Source: UBA11400 sp964473555 (lineage in GTDB: Bacteria; Bacteroidota; Rhodothermia; Balneolales; HLUCCA01). From it: 64,000 nt of DNA. Positions 18,849 through 28,172 of the stretch are shown here, in pieces (the stretch's first letter is position 1; each line of letters begins with the position of its first letter). The translations under genes were made by a program, and so were the position numbers. The notes beneath the pieces are model-generated. The model had not been told where the DNA came from and searched no databases. It was given only the letters and a program-made list of their open reading frames with translations. Location of the stretch: NCBI GenBank assembly GCA_964473555.1, contig CAYYPL010000003.1:248001-312000 (forward strand). The letters run 5' to 3'.

Positions 18849-20015
18849 ATGCCCTCAATCCTGAAAAATCCCCGTTCACCGCTACTTGGAGCCATTTTTC
18901 TGATGGCCACATCGGCTGTGGGACCTGGATTCCTGACCCAGACCGCAGTCTTCACCGAGCAACTGGCTGCCGCTTTCGCGTTTGTGATCGTGGTTAGCAT
19001 CGTGCTCGACATTGGGGCCCAGCTCAATATCTGGCAACTTATCGGAGCTCACCGGGAACGTGGACAACAAATCGCGAATCGGGTCGTGCCCGGGAGTGGA
19101 TATCTGCTCACTGCTGCCATTGTCTTCGGCGGACTCGCATTTAACATCGGTAACCTGTCCGGAACCGGACTTGGTCTGAATGCGTTGACCTCGCTTCCGA
19201 TCGAATACGGTGCGATCATCAGCGCGGGAATCGTAACTCTGATTTTCCTCAGACCCTCTTTTCGCGGTTGGATGGATCTGTTCACCCAGGTCATGGGGCT
19301 CCTCATGATCGCACTCACCTTTTACGTGATGCTAGCCGGCGCTCCCCCCTACTCTGAGGCCCTGCAACAGGCTGTATTTCCCGATAAAATTGACTTCCTG
19401 GCCATCATAACCATCGTCGGAGGTACCGTGGGCGGATACATCAGTTTCGCGGGAGCTCACAGACTGCTGGATTCAGGGATTTCGGGTAAAGAACACCTAT
19501 CCCAGATCCGAAAAGCATCCATTCAGGCCATCATTGTTGCCTCAATCATGAGAATCGTCCTTTTTCTTGCAGCACTTAGTGTCATTGCAAAAGGATTCAC
19601 ACTCGATCCAGCTAATCCACCTGCCAGTATTTTCGAACTGGGAGCCGGGCCAATGGGTAAAATCCTTTTTGGACTCGTGATGTGGGCTGCCGCTATCACG
19701 TCGGTCATCGGATCCGCTTATACCTCAATCAGCTTCCTCAAAACCTGGCATCCGTCCATCGAAAAGCACGAATCCAAATGGATACTGGGATTTGTGTACA
19801 TTTCACTTGGAATATTACTGCTTGTAGGCCGTCCGGTGCAGTTACTCATCTGGGCAGGTACCATCAACGGATTCATTCTTCCAATAGCACTTGGTCTTTT
19901 ACTCTTCTCCATCCGCGACTTGCATCGAAACACCGACGTCCGAATCCCACTGTGGCAGTCGATTTTTGGCTGGGCGATTGTAGCGGTAATGCTATATATG
20001 ACTATTAGTATCTGA
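18849..20015 (+). CDS. NRAMP-related permease, YcsG type
   Basis: 388 residues with about eleven membrane segments. The first segment reads TSAVGPGFLTQTA, so the metal-binding DPGN of true NRAMP transporters is replaced by GPGF; the sixth-segment region reads SFAGAH rather than a metal-binding MPH. It is co-transcribed with pxpA, six bases apart, so its substrate is more likely linked to 5-oxoproline than to manganese or iron. The TGA stop overlaps the first unit of a GAYRAGN-type heptamer array. Confidence 0.85.
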   Translation: MPSILKNPRSPLLGAIFLMATSAVGPGFLTQTAVFTEQLAAAFAFVIVVSIVLDIGAQLNIWQLIGAHRERGQQIANRVVPGSGYLLTAAIVFGGLAFNIGNLSGTGLGLNALTSLPIEYGAIISAGIVTLIFLRPSFRGWMDLFTQVMGLLMIALTFYVMLAGAPPYSEALQQAVFPDKIDFLAIITIVGGTVGGYISFAGAHRLLDSGISGKEHLSQIRKASIQAIIVASIMRIVLFLAALSVIAKGFTLDPANPPASIFELGAGPMGKILFGLVMWAAAITSVIGSAYTSISFLKTWHPSIEKHESKWILGFVYISLGILLLVGRPVQLLIWAGTINGFILPIALGLLLFSIRDLHRNTDVRIPLWQSIFGWAIVAVMLYMTISI

Positions 20016-20062
20016 TGGGGGATGAGGGACGAGAGACGAGGGGTAGAGGGACGAGAGATGAG
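20014..20062. repeat. GAYRAGN-family heptamer array
   Basis: GATGGGG, GATGAGG, GACGAGA, GACGAGG followed by a phase-shifted block of the same words. It starts inside the stop codon of the ycsG-like gene. The rest of the gap to yajQ (to 20193) shows only a few short inverted motifs. Confidence 0.75.
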
Positions 20063-20193
20063 ATATTACCGCATATTGCTCACCGCTCTTCTGCTAATTT
20101 AAAATTCTCTTGGCCAGCCAACGTTCTCTCGCGGCAGCGATGTTCTTACGGCAAAGCCGTCTTTCTCTGACCTGCGAGCAGAGTGAGTAGGTA

Positions 20194-20682
20194 TTATTTC
20201 ATATTCTCGAACTGAACCGGAATCTCGAGGCTCGCTCCTCGAACCTCAGCCATGACCGACTGAAGATCATCGATTTTCTTACCGGTAACGCGAACTTTGT
20301 CATCATGAATCGATGGCTGAACCTTAAGTCCCGAGTCTTTGATCAGTTTCATGATTTTCTTGGCGTTATCACGATCTATCCCTTCTTTTAGGGTCACCGT
20401 CATTTTGAGTCCACCGTGAGAGGTTCCCTCCGGCTCCTGGAAATCCAGCGTTTTGTGACTCAGCTTACGTTTCACAAAATTCGAAACGATCATTTCTTTA
20501 ACTGCCTTGATCTTCATCGAATCTTCGGTAACAACACTGATTCGCTTCTCTTTCTTCAAGTACTCAACCGATGTATTTGATCCACGGAAATCGTAGCGGG
20601 TTGCGATTTCTTTTACGGTATTGTTGATGGCATTATCGACTTCCTGATGATCGATTTCGTTGACGATATCAAATGATGGCAT
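20194..20682 (-). CDS. yajQ: YajQ family nucleotide-binding protein
   Basis: 162 residues, full length, two ferredoxin-like folds. Starts MPSFDIVNEID and contains TRYDFRGS near residue 29 and a C-terminal VRVTGKKIDDLQ. Members bind nucleic acids or cyclic di-GMP and in some bacteria modulate transcription; the role here is unknown. The gene is divergent from a small membrane protein gene. Confidence 0.95.
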   Translation of the reverse strand: MPSFDIVNEIDHQEVDNAINNTVKEIATRYDFRGSNTSVEYLKKEKRISVVTEDSMKIKAVKEMIVSNFVKRKLSHKTLDFQEPEGTSHGGLKMTVTLKEGIDRDNAKKIMKLIKDSGLKVQPSIHDDKVRVTGKKIDDLQSVMAEVRGASLEIPVQFENMK

Positions 20683-20772
20683 AACAGTTGAATTTGATTG
20701 AAGTTTGCTTCTTATTGCAGGTATTTACTTATGGTGCCAATATACCAAACATCCACCAAAACGGTAAACTCC

Positions 20773-21045
20773 ATGGCAACCTTGAACGAACGCTTTATCC
20801 AGACCTGGTCTGAAACCCGAAAACGTGGACTGAAATACTACATGCTGGTTGAAGGATCCATTTTTGGAGTTCTTGTATTCATCATAACCGGACTCATCAG
20901 CCTTTGGGATTTAAGTTTTAAAGAAGCATTTTTAACACTTGACGCGTTCTATATGATGATTACTTATGTACTAGGTGGAATCTTACTTTACGCTCCATTG
21001 ATGTGGTGGTACAACAAGAGAATGTATCGCAAATACACCCAGTAA
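20773..21045 (+). CDS. Small membrane protein, unknown function
   Basis: 90 residues from the ATG at 20773 (MATLNERFIQTW); an ATG at 20698 would add 25 weakly protein-like residues. Two hydrophobic segments (about 28-48 and 58-78), a basic N-terminus and a basic C-terminal tail (WWYNKRMYRKY). The family was not recognised. It ends seven bases before the convergent Ada-like gene. Confidence 0.65.
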   Translation: MATLNERFIQTWSETRKRGLKYYMLVEGSIFGVLVFIITGLISLWDLSFKEAFLTLDAFYMMITYVLGGILLYAPLMWWYNKRMYRKYTQ

Positions 21046-21052
21046 TTGTTGA

Positions 21053-21898
21053 TCACTTGGTTTCTGAATGGTACATAGACCGTTCGAGTCCAAGCATGGC
21101 AGTTTTTCTAAGCGGATCCCAGTGGTAATTACCGATTATACCCTCCTGCCTGATCACTCTGTGACACGGAATAAGCCAGGAAACCGGATTGCTACCTACG
21201 GCACTTCCTACTGCACGGCTCGCCTTTGGGTTACCCACTGCATTGGCCAATTGCCCATAAGTAACGACCTCACCAGCCGGAATGCTTAACAAGGCTTCCC
21301 ATATTTTAATCTGAAACGGTGTCCCCCGGACCAATACATTAAATCGAGGGGTTGGTTCCTTTCTGAACATTGGGTCAAACAACCGATTCAGTTTCTGAAC
21401 TGTTGACATCGCAAAGTCTTCGTTTTCAATTAGCCCGGCGTTTGGCCACATCTCTGTGAACTCACCCAATACCTGATCCCGATTCTCGTCTGCAAAACTG
21501 ATGGCCGCGATTCCACGATCGTTACCAGCTACGAAACAGTCGCCAAAGACCGATGCTGCAAAACCATACTTAAACATCAGACCGGCGCCTCCACTTCGAT
21601 ACTCTGCTGGTGTGCATGCTTCCATAGATACAAATAGATCATGTAGTCTTGAAGTGGATGACAATCCTGCCTCATGTGTTGCTTCACTTAGAGAACTGTG
21701 TTCCCGGAGTGATTTTTTGAGTGAATTCACGGTCAAATATTTGAGAAACTGCTTTGGACTCACCCCAGCCCACTGCGAAAACATCCGTTGAAAGTGGTAC
21801 TCACTCATCTGCACTTCAGCTGCGACCTCATCAAGTCGGGGTTGCCGCGACTGATTCTCGACAAGGTATTGGATGGCATCTCTAATCTTTGTGTACAT
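21053..21898 (-). CDS. AraC-domain / methylated-DNA-cysteine S-methyltransferase fusion (Ada-like)
   Basis: 281 residues from the ATG at 21898. An AraC-type DNA-binding domain (about 1-100, with AEVQMSEYHFQRMFSQW) precedes a methyltransferase domain with the suicide cysteine motif IPCHRVI and NPVSWLIPCHRV near residue 245. It lacks the N-terminal Ada zinc/methylphosphotriester domain. It repairs O6-methylguanine by transferring the methyl to its own cysteine; the AraC half suggests it also controls genes. The frame runs upstream through a heptamer array (a LLPTSYYPLP peptide), which I exclude. Confidence 0.92.
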   Translation of the reverse strand: MYTKIRDAIQYLVENQSRQPRLDEVAAEVQMSEYHFQRMFSQWAGVSPKQFLKYLTVNSLKKSLREHSSLSEATHEAGLSSTSRLHDLFVSMEACTPAEYRSGGAGLMFKYGFAASVFGDCFVAGNDRGIAAISFADENRDQVLGEFTEMWPNAGLIENEDFAMSTVQKLNRLFDPMFRKEPTPRFNVLVRGTPFQIKIWEALLSIPAGEVVTYGQLANAVGNPKASRAVGSAVGSNPVSWLIPCHRVIRQEGIIGNYHWDPLRKTAMLGLERSMYHSETK

Positions 21899-21903
21899 TT
21901 TAG

Positions 21904-21963
21904 GAAGTAGGAAGTGGGAAGTAGGAAGTGGGTAGTAGGAAGTGGGTAGTAGGAAGTGGGAAT
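21904..21963. repeat. GNAGTRG-family heptamer array (8 units)
   Basis: Units GAAGTAG, GAAGTGG and GTAGTAG alternate at a perfect 7-bp period, starting five bases upstream of the Ada-like start codon, so any promoter for that gene is within or beyond it. The intergenic stretch 21899-22302 holds this array, the dispersed 60-bp repeat, a hairpin and three more arrays, and no gene. Confidence 0.9.
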
Positions 21964-21970
21964 CGAAGAG

Positions 21971-22031
21971 CAAACACAAGCGCTTTAGCGCGAAGTCTTT
22001 GCTCGTAGATCGTGAACGTCGTGAGCGAAAT
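21971..22031. repeat. Dispersed repeat of about 60 bp, copy 2
   Basis: Matches 13553-13613 (same orientation) in word order and spacing. Contains the palindrome GCGCTTTAGCGC. Confidence 0.75.
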
Positions 22032-22145
22032 GGGTTGAGTTGTGTGAATGGAAGACGCCTATTTGTGTGAAACAAAACTCATCGGACTACATCACACAAC
22101 GAAACAAGCTCATTGTGTATACCTAAAGTCTGTAAATCTGAAAAG

Positions 22146-22192
22146 GGAATCAATCCGGAAGTTTCTATTTTTTGCTTTGCAAAAAATAGAAA
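22146..22192. repeat. Shared 25-bp motif plus perfect 14-bp hairpin
   Basis: AATCAATCCGGAAGTT (22149-22164, with flanks) recurs in reverse at about 43115-43139. It is followed by arms TTTCTATTTTTTGC and GCAAAAAATAGAAA around a TTT loop (22162-22192). At 43098-43139 the same order is seen in mirror image. Confidence 0.7.
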
Positions 22193-22194
22193 AG

Positions 22195-22289
22195 AGATAA
22201 GGGATAAGAGATAAGAGAACCCCTCATCGCTCGTCTCTCATCCCTAATCAATGACTTCAATACTGTTTTCTGTTTTCTGTTTTCTATTC
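22195..22289. repeat. Cluster of three heptamer arrays
   Basis: GATAAGR units (22195-22218), an inverted GAYGAGN block (22221-22248) and CTGTTTT units (22263-22289), all with 7-bp period, immediately upstream of the histidine-motif small protein. Confidence 0.8.
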
Positions 22290-22302
22290 TTATCTTTACT
22301 AA

Positions 22303-22545
22303 ATGAACACTAAGCTCAAAAGAAGACTGGTTTTTGTGGTCATTGCCGTGGTTATTTCTGGCATTGTAATCATAGATTCCGCTGGCGTTTTCGATGATCG
22401 TCCCTATATCGTGATCCCTCACGGTAATCATAATCACTATGTCCCCCGCGACCGTGATCAAAGTGTTCCTCTGGATGCTTTCCCTACTACCGAACCTCGT
22501 CCAGGCGAACGAATCATGCCAAACGGCCAAGTCGTCAGAGAATAA
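22303..22545 (+). CDS. Small membrane-anchored protein with histidine-triad-like motif
   Basis: 80 residues. A basic start (MNTKLKRR) and one hydrophobic segment (about 9-26) anchor it; the rest is exported. The exported part contains IPHGNHNHYVPRD near residues 38-50, which resembles the HxxHxH zinc motif of streptococcal histidine-triad (Pht) proteins, and then a Pro-rich tail ending in PNGQVV. I know no named family for an 80-residue version. Flanked on both sides by heptamer arrays. Confidence 0.7.
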   Translation: MNTKLKRRLVFVVIAVVISGIVIIDSAGVFDDRPYIVIPHGNHNHYVPRDRDQSVPLDAFPTTEPRPGERIMPNGQVVRE

Positions 22546-22557
22546 CTTTGGCAGGGC

Positions 22558-22588
22558 AGTTTACTGTTTACTGTTTACTGTTTACTGA
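22558..22588. repeat. ACAGNNN-family heptamer array (GTTTACT x4)
   Basis: Four perfect GTTTACT units between two convergent genes. Confidence 0.85.
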
Positions 22589-23246
22589 TTGTTAGACCAA
22601 AAAACTGATCAAATTGCCGAGCCATTGCAGCGACTTTTTCACCAGCTGGTAACGAAAACACCTTTCGTATCTGCTCAACACCTTGTGGATTGAGCCCAGG
22701 AAGTTTATCAAGCCATCGCCAGGCTACAACAGGAGGTGCAGCAGGTTTCCCAGACAGAATAAATATGGCCTCGAGCATCAATGGCGAGTAAACCCCACTC
22801 AAATAGCCCATTTTTGCTTCATCTCCCTCTGAAATCGCCGCTAGAAGCTTATTTTTAGCTTCTCCAAGTCGAAATTTCAGGGATTTGTAGACTTCTGCCG
22901 ATGGTTTGAAATTCTCAAATCGTTCTCGGGACTCTTCGATCAACTCTGCAATAGCACCACTCGGATCGACCAAGGTTTTGGCATCCAGCAACTGATAAAT
23001 GAACATCCCACCTTGGGCTATATCGAGCTCAATCTCGGTTCGGGTTCTCCATCTTACTTCGACTTTAGTAGCTCCAAGGACACGCTCTGTCATCCCATGA
23101 TGGGACTTTGTGAGTACGTAATAATCCACATCCGAATAATCATGCATGCCCCCATAGGCGGCACTTCCTGAGACATAAGTCCCAAGCACCCCGTCCCCGG
23201 AGGCATACAGGTCATTTAGTTCCTGAAAAAGTGCATCCAGGGACAT
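22575..23246 (-). CDS. Nucleotidyltransferase-fold protein (aminoglycoside-adenylyltransferase-like)
   Basis: 223 residues. The N-terminal polymerase-beta-like nucleotidyltransferase motif is visible as YVSGSAAYGGMHDYSDVDYYV (GS-x10-DxD form split over residues 24-44), followed by an all-helical C-terminal region. Such proteins transfer a nucleotide to small molecules or proteins; antibiotic modification is possible but not shown. The heptamer array at 22558 overlaps the last codons. Upstream, its start is 16 bp from the AbgT stop on the same strand. Confidence 0.75.
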   Translation of the reverse strand: MSLDALFQELNDLYASGDGVLGTYVSGSAAYGGMHDYSDVDYYVLTKSHHGMTERVLGATKVEVRWRTRTEIELDIAQGGMFIYQLLDAKTLVDPSGAIAELIEESRERFENFKPSAEVYKSLKFRLGEAKNKLLAAISEGDEAKMGYLSGVYSPLMLEAIFILSGKPAAPPVVAWRWLDKLPGLNPQGVEQIRKVFSLPAGEKVAAMARQFDQFFGLTISKQ

Positions 23247-23262
23247 GGATCAACGGGTTAAA

Positions 23263-24825
23263 TCAAGGGGCTGGATATACATAGGTCGCCTGCAGTCCAA
23301 GTGGAATTCCCAGTGCCCAATAAATCAGCAGGAAAATAGACCAGGATATCAGGAAGATCACGGTGTAGGGCAACATCATCGATACCAAAGTTCCGATTCC
23401 CGTATTTTTTACGTAGCGCTGCGCATAGACCACGACCAACGGGAAGTAAGGTAACAATGGCGTGATGATGTTCGAAACAGAGTCACCGACTCGATACGCG
23501 GCCTGAGTAAGGTCCGGTGAGATTCCCAATTGCATGAGCATTGGTACAAAGATGGGTGAAAGTAACGCCCATTTAGCCGATGCAGAACCAATTAACAGGT
23601 TTACAAAGGCGGCCAGTAAGATGATCCCTATAATGGTAATCTGTGGTGGTAATGCCAGGCTTTGCAGGAAATTCGCGCCTTTGATCGCAATCAATGCCCC
23701 AATGTTTGAGTTCACAAACGCATCAATGAACAAGGCACAGAAAAACGCCATTACGATGTAGTACGCCATCGAATGCATGGCTTTGGTCATCGTCGCGATC
23801 AAATCTTTGCTGGAGCTAAAAGTACCTGACATAAACCCATAAATGACTCCGGGAACCACGGCTACCAGGAAAATCAGCGGTACAATCATACGCATCAGCG
23901 GTGACTGAAAATCGGTAAGGCTGCCCGTAGCAGGATTTCGCAGTGCAGAGTCGGCTGGAAGTGCCCAGAGTACGAGCATCACGAGGGTTACTAAAACAAA
24001 CAGGGAAGCGATCCAGAATGCTTTAGATTCCTTGGCTGAGATATCTTCCATTTTTGGTAAATCATCGGCAGATGAATCAATGTCCGCACTGGCCAGACGT
24101 GGTTCAACGATTTTGTCGGTAATGTACCACCCAACTCCAACAATGAGTAGCGACGAGAATCCGGTAAAGAACCAGTTATTCAATGGGTTCAGCAAAATAT
24201 CAGGATCCAGGATCTGTGCGGCAGACTGCGTAAAGCTCTGTATTAATGGATCAATCGCCGAGGGGATAAAATTCGCTGCGAATCCACCCGAAACCCCAGC
24301 AAACGCTGCGGCAATACCGGCCAGTGGATGTCGACCGGCAGCATAGAAAATCACCCCTCCAAGTGGAATAACAAGAACATATCCAGCATCGGCAGCCGTG
24401 TGCGAAACGATTGCAACCAGGATCAACATCGGAGTGAGCATGAAGGTTGGTGTAAACCCCAGGAGCTTTTTGAGTCCGGCATTGATGTATCCAGAGTGCT
24501 CGGCAACGCCTACACCCAACATGGCCACCAGCACAACTCCAAGTGGAGCGAAGTTCATGAACACCGAAATCATGTTGGTCATGAACGAAGCAAACTTCTC
24601 GAGTGAAAGCAGGTTGTTTACGGTTAATGGCTGCCCGGATCGTGGATCCAGCTCGGAAAATGTCATTGGCGATAAAAACGCTGAGAATATCCAGACCAGA
24701 ATCATCAGTATCAGGAACAAGATCGCCGGATCAGGCAGTTTATTACCGTTACGTTCAATCCAGTCGAGTGCTTTGTTCAGAAATCCACTTTTATTGGTGC
24801 TTTCTTCGGCAGTTTTTTTAGCCAT
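23263..24825 (-). CDS. AbgT family transporter
   Basis: 520 residues, eleven or so membrane segments, with the AbgT/SSS-type signatures SHTAADAGYVLVIPLG near residue 137 and NLLIGSASAKWALLSP near 410. AbgT proteins were first described as p-aminobenzoyl-glutamate importers; other members export antimetabolite sulfonamides. Likely linked to folate metabolites. Possible operon with the downstream nucleotidyltransferase. Confidence 0.93.
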   Translation of the reverse strand: MAKKTAEESTNKSGFLNKALDWIERNGNKLPDPAILFLILMILVWIFSAFLSPMTFSELDPRSGQPLTVNNLLSLEKFASFMTNMISVFMNFAPLGVVLVAMLGVGVAEHSGYINAGLKKLLGFTPTFMLTPMLILVAIVSHTAADAGYVLVIPLGGVIFYAAGRHPLAGIAAAFAGVSGGFAANFIPSAIDPLIQSFTQSAAQILDPDILLNPLNNWFFTGFSSLLIVGVGWYITDKIVEPRLASADIDSSADDLPKMEDISAKESKAFWIASLFVLVTLVMLVLWALPADSALRNPATGSLTDFQSPLMRMIVPLIFLVAVVPGVIYGFMSGTFSSSKDLIATMTKAMHSMAYYIVMAFFCALFIDAFVNSNIGALIAIKGANFLQSLALPPQITIIGIILLAAFVNLLIGSASAKWALLSPIFVPMLMQLGISPDLTQAAYRVGDSVSNIITPLLPYFPLVVVYAQRYVKNTGIGTLVSMMLPYTVIFLISWSIFLLIYWALGIPLGLQATYVYPAP

Positions 24826-24995
24826 ACCACATAGATTTTAAGTTCATATTGACAAGGTATTCACCTATACGACCGCATGAATATAGGAAATGCACTACTC
24901 AATTCAGAAAAAACGATACAAATGATTAAAAAATCATTTATTGGGTAGCTGTTGTGTGTGGATAACTTGACCTGAATACCATGTAGACACTCGGT

Positions 24996-26552
24996 TTATC
25001 GGCCGGATTTCAGCTGAACTGACACACCCACGGTGAACTGGTTCTGGTGATTACCCGGAACCATGTTCATGTTTTTCCTCCGTGCAAATCCAACATCCAG
25101 TCCGAAGTTATATCCCGACATAGACAGGACCCCGCGATAGGTAACACCCAGCTCGAAATCGTGGCGGTCTTTGTCGTTAAAGTACAGGAAATAGAAGTCC
25201 TCGTCGATGCGCTTGTACTCCAGATGCAGCCCATGTACGGCGAAGTCCGTATATCTCCTCAAGAACAGATTGTACCCTAAAGCCCCTGCTGGACCCATTC
25301 CGGAACCGAGTAGTTGTCCGCCATTGGTGTATCCCTGCTCAATACTCATGTGGATGTAGTAACTGCCCGGCGGACGAACAAATCCTGTTTTTGACATAGC
25401 TGTGTTGGTCAATTCAAATGTCAGCGCATACGTGGATGCATCCTTTGATGGAAAAATCTGAGTTACACCTAAGTTGTAGGCCCTAGCATGATCAGGATGC
25501 GAACCGAAGAAACTGCCTCCAAAATCGTTGATAGCAAACTCAACGTAGGCTTCGAATCCCTGAGAAGGGTGCCTCCATCGAGCTGTTACAGCAGCAATCT
25601 GGTCAAAGGCATCGTTTAGGTCCAGGCTTACATCATCGATTCCGGGTTGGGCTTTGAATCGATAAAGTGTGACAAATGGATCACCAGAAAAGAGTTTAAA
25701 ATCTTGCCCGCGCTGTATAAATGTTCGATTGAATCCTAGCTGTAAGCCTGGTACAAATCTTGGATTCAACTCAACGAACAACCCGGAGAAATAGCGCCAA
25801 TTGTTGTCTAAATTCTCATCAAAGTATTCAGATTCTTGAAGTGCTCCCCAAACTTGTTTAAATCCGATATCGAAATACGGAATTCTGAGTGGTTTTCGCG
25901 TCTGAAAATAGAGGTGTGGAAATCCGGGCGCATTTGTGCTCAACAGAATCGGATTGTACCAGGAGGGCCCCACAGACATATTCTGGGTAGAGATACCTGT
26001 TCTGAAGTGGGTCAACCTCAGACTGATGTCCGATTGTCCCGGATGAAATTTCACGAATGGTTTGTTGCCATATCGGATCACGTAATCGATGAGCGCATCA
26101 AACTGATAGCTATAGGCCGATTTATCATACTCAAGCTGGTAAATCGGATTCTGCTGCAGCTCGAAACTTTGGTTTTGAGAATAATACAGAACTGGCTGAA
26201 CAGTCACATCCAACATGCCTTTGGAATACTGAAAACCGGCATGCAGTTCGTGGGTGAATCCCCGTCCGTACCACAGTGCCCCATCGTTCATGGATCGTGC
26301 GTAAGCGGAGCGGTAGGTGGATTTGAACAGGACATCGGATAGTTGTAACACTGGTCCAGTATCAGTAGAATCTTCGGCATTCATATACCCGATCGCCGAC
26401 TGGTACGCTGCAGAGTACCCGGATACTGCTCCGGATATGCGCATCACCCGGTCGAAGTCGGAATGAAGTGTTCCCGGAGTCTGCACTTGAGACCATAGTA
26501 CCGAAGGCAGGGCTAATGAGAGAATCAGAGCTGACTTTAGGATCGATTTCAT
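24996..26552 (-). CDS. Wzi-like capsule assembly outer-membrane protein
   Basis: 518 residues with a signal peptide (ends near VLWSQ). The rest has the alternating strands and aromatic pattern of a large barrel. Motifs typical of the Caps_assemb_Wzi family include WYGRGFTHELHAGFQYSKG near residue 95 and GPSWYNPILLS near 200. Wzi proteins help attach capsule or surface polysaccharide to the outer membrane. The start overlaps the stop of the ABC transporter gene by four bases, so the two are translationally coupled. Beyond it, 170 bp separate it from AbgT. Confidence 0.8.
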   Translation of the reverse strand: MKSILKSALILSLALPSVLWSQVQTPGTLHSDFDRVMRISGAVSGYSAAYQSAIGYMNAEDSTDTGPVLQLSDVLFKSTYRSAYARSMNDGALWYGRGFTHELHAGFQYSKGMLDVTVQPVLYYSQNQSFELQQNPIYQLEYDKSAYSYQFDALIDYVIRYGNKPFVKFHPGQSDISLRLTHFRTGISTQNMSVGPSWYNPILLSTNAPGFPHLYFQTRKPLRIPYFDIGFKQVWGALQESEYFDENLDNNWRYFSGLFVELNPRFVPGLQLGFNRTFIQRGQDFKLFSGDPFVTLYRFKAQPGIDDVSLDLNDAFDQIAAVTARWRHPSQGFEAYVEFAINDFGGSFFGSHPDHARAYNLGVTQIFPSKDASTYALTFELTNTAMSKTGFVRPPGSYYIHMSIEQGYTNGGQLLGSGMGPAGALGYNLFLRRYTDFAVHGLHLEYKRIDEDFYFLYFNDKDRHDFELGVTYRGVLSMSGYNFGLDVGFARRKNMNMVPGNHQNQFTVGVSVQLKSGR

Positions 26553-28168
26553 GTTGGATTCACCAATTTTCCGTGTTCGAATGTGAGCAATACATCGGCT
26601 ACATCAAAATAACGTTCATCGTGCGTAATTACGATAACTGTTTTGCCTGCGGATTTTAATTCAGGAAGGATTTCATGATATATCGTATTCCGAAATCCGG
26701 CATCCTGATTCGAAGACACTTCATCCAGAACCACAATTTCTGATGGATAACTACACGCAAAAGCGAAGGCAAGACGCTCACGTTGACCTTGTGACAGCCT
26801 GGTTGTAGAGATCCTGTCATCGTCCACCTGAACCACATTTGACAGACCAAATCGGCGAATCCATGCTGACAAACCGTGCCCACTTACCGACTCAGGAGCC
26901 AGTTCCCCGAACAGGTGAAAATCTGAAAACACTGAAGAAAATCGGGATCGGTACGATGCCAGTGTATCTGAACTGATTACTTGTCCATTGTAGCGAATAC
27001 TTCCGGATTCTGGGAGATACAGTCCGGTGATGAGTTTGGCAAATGTGGACTTCCCGCTACCGTTGTCGCCTGTTATAAAAGTGATTTGTCCGTATGGGAT
27101 GGTAGCCGAGACCGGACCGAGTCGAAAGTTCACCTGTCCATCGTTTCGGGTGTAACTCACTTCAACAGCCTTAAAATCTAGTATCGGATCACCGACTTGT
27201 CCATTGAATGGCGGCAAACTGGTTTGAACAGTGCTTCGCTCCGTGTCTGCGGTGAGTTCACACTCCAAGGCATTCAGACGATCCATAGAAACCTGCATCG
27301 CTTTGTATTCGCTGGAGAAATTAGCCAGGGTTGAAAGTGGAGACAACATAAACAGTAAAACCGTGAGTACACCGCTGAATGCCGACGGAGTGGCAATCTG
27401 ATGTACCAATATGCTGTATACCAATACTCCCAAAGCTGGAAAGAACAGAATTTCGACCGTCCGGATCGAAAAATTGAACAAAATATTTTCCTTGAGTTTG
27501 AATTGCTGATGGGCGCGGATCATGGGGGGAAACACGGTGTTGCGGTAGTGATCGCGCAGATATGGATTCAGCTTTAATTCTTTAAGCCCGTACACAAGAT
27601 CCTCAAAAAACCGATACATATTATCGTAGTGATCGCGGGCTTCCTTGCCAAAATGCTGTGCGCGGCGGCCCAGTGCTGACATCACCGCAAAAATCAATCC
27701 AAATAACAGAACGATACCGAATGTGATGCTCCATGACAAAAATAACATATAGACGAAACAACCTAAAACGGTAGCTGATGCGGTAGTGATGGCCGGAATC
27801 CGGTAAATCGTGTAGGATATCGTCTGTATATCTTCGGTAAGCACCGGAAAATACTCGGCGCCACGACCTTCCGCCCTACGATAGGATAAATCTAATAGGT
27901 GATCGGTGACCCATTCACGCAGCTTGTATAATGCTTTATGGGCCATCGATGAGGTTAAGATCGTTGCCGTGGTTGTGCAGACCACAAATAGTACCCAGAT
28001 TGTGAGATAGAACCCCAAAAATCGCACGGGATCGGGCGCTTCGATGAGCAGGGATTGATGGACCAAACGAATCATCAGAGTAAGGAAGAGTCCAGATGCA
28101 GCTCCAGTAGCAATGGCTCCAATAAGAAACCCAGTTGAACCTTGCCTCAAAAGTGTGATAATTTTCAT
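26549..28168 (-). CDS. ABC exporter, fused membrane and ATPase domains (cyclic-peptide-exporter type)
   Basis: 539 residues: six membrane segments (about 1-310), then an ATPase with Walker A GDNGSGKSTFAKLI near residue 367, signature LSQGQRERLAFA near 452, Walker B EIVVLDEVSS and a switch His in VITHDE. The length and single fused half fit the SyrD/PvdE cyclic peptide export family, which moves peptides or siderophore precursors to the periplasm. It lies between GT25 (4 bp upstream) and the Wzi-like barrel gene (4-bp overlap), so I infer export of a cell-surface or modified peptide/glycan product. Confidence 0.88.
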   Translation of the reverse strand: MKIITLLRQGSTGFLIGAIATGAASGLFLTLMIRLVHQSLLIEAPDPVRFLGFYLTIWVLFVVCTTTATILTSSMAHKALYKLREWVTDHLLDLSYRRAEGRGAEYFPVLTEDIQTISYTIYRIPAITTASATVLGCFVYMLFLSWSITFGIVLLFGLIFAVMSALGRRAQHFGKEARDHYDNMYRFFEDLVYGLKELKLNPYLRDHYRNTVFPPMIRAHQQFKLKENILFNFSIRTVEILFFPALGVLVYSILVHQIATPSAFSGVLTVLLFMLSPLSTLANFSSEYKAMQVSMDRLNALECELTADTERSTVQTSLPPFNGQVGDPILDFKAVEVSYTRNDGQVNFRLGPVSATIPYGQITFITGDNGSGKSTFAKLITGLYLPESGSIRYNGQVISSDTLASYRSRFSSVFSDFHLFGELAPESVSGHGLSAWIRRFGLSNVVQVDDDRISTTRLSQGQRERLAFAFACSYPSEIVVLDEVSSNQDAGFRNTIYHEILPELKSAGKTVIVITHDERYFDVADVLLTFEHGKLVNPT

Positions 28169-28172
28169 AGTG

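Noticed and set aside
21899..22075. N-terminal extension of the Ada-like protein
   Set aside because: The extra residues are encoded by the GNAGTRG array; the family start is the ATG at 21898.
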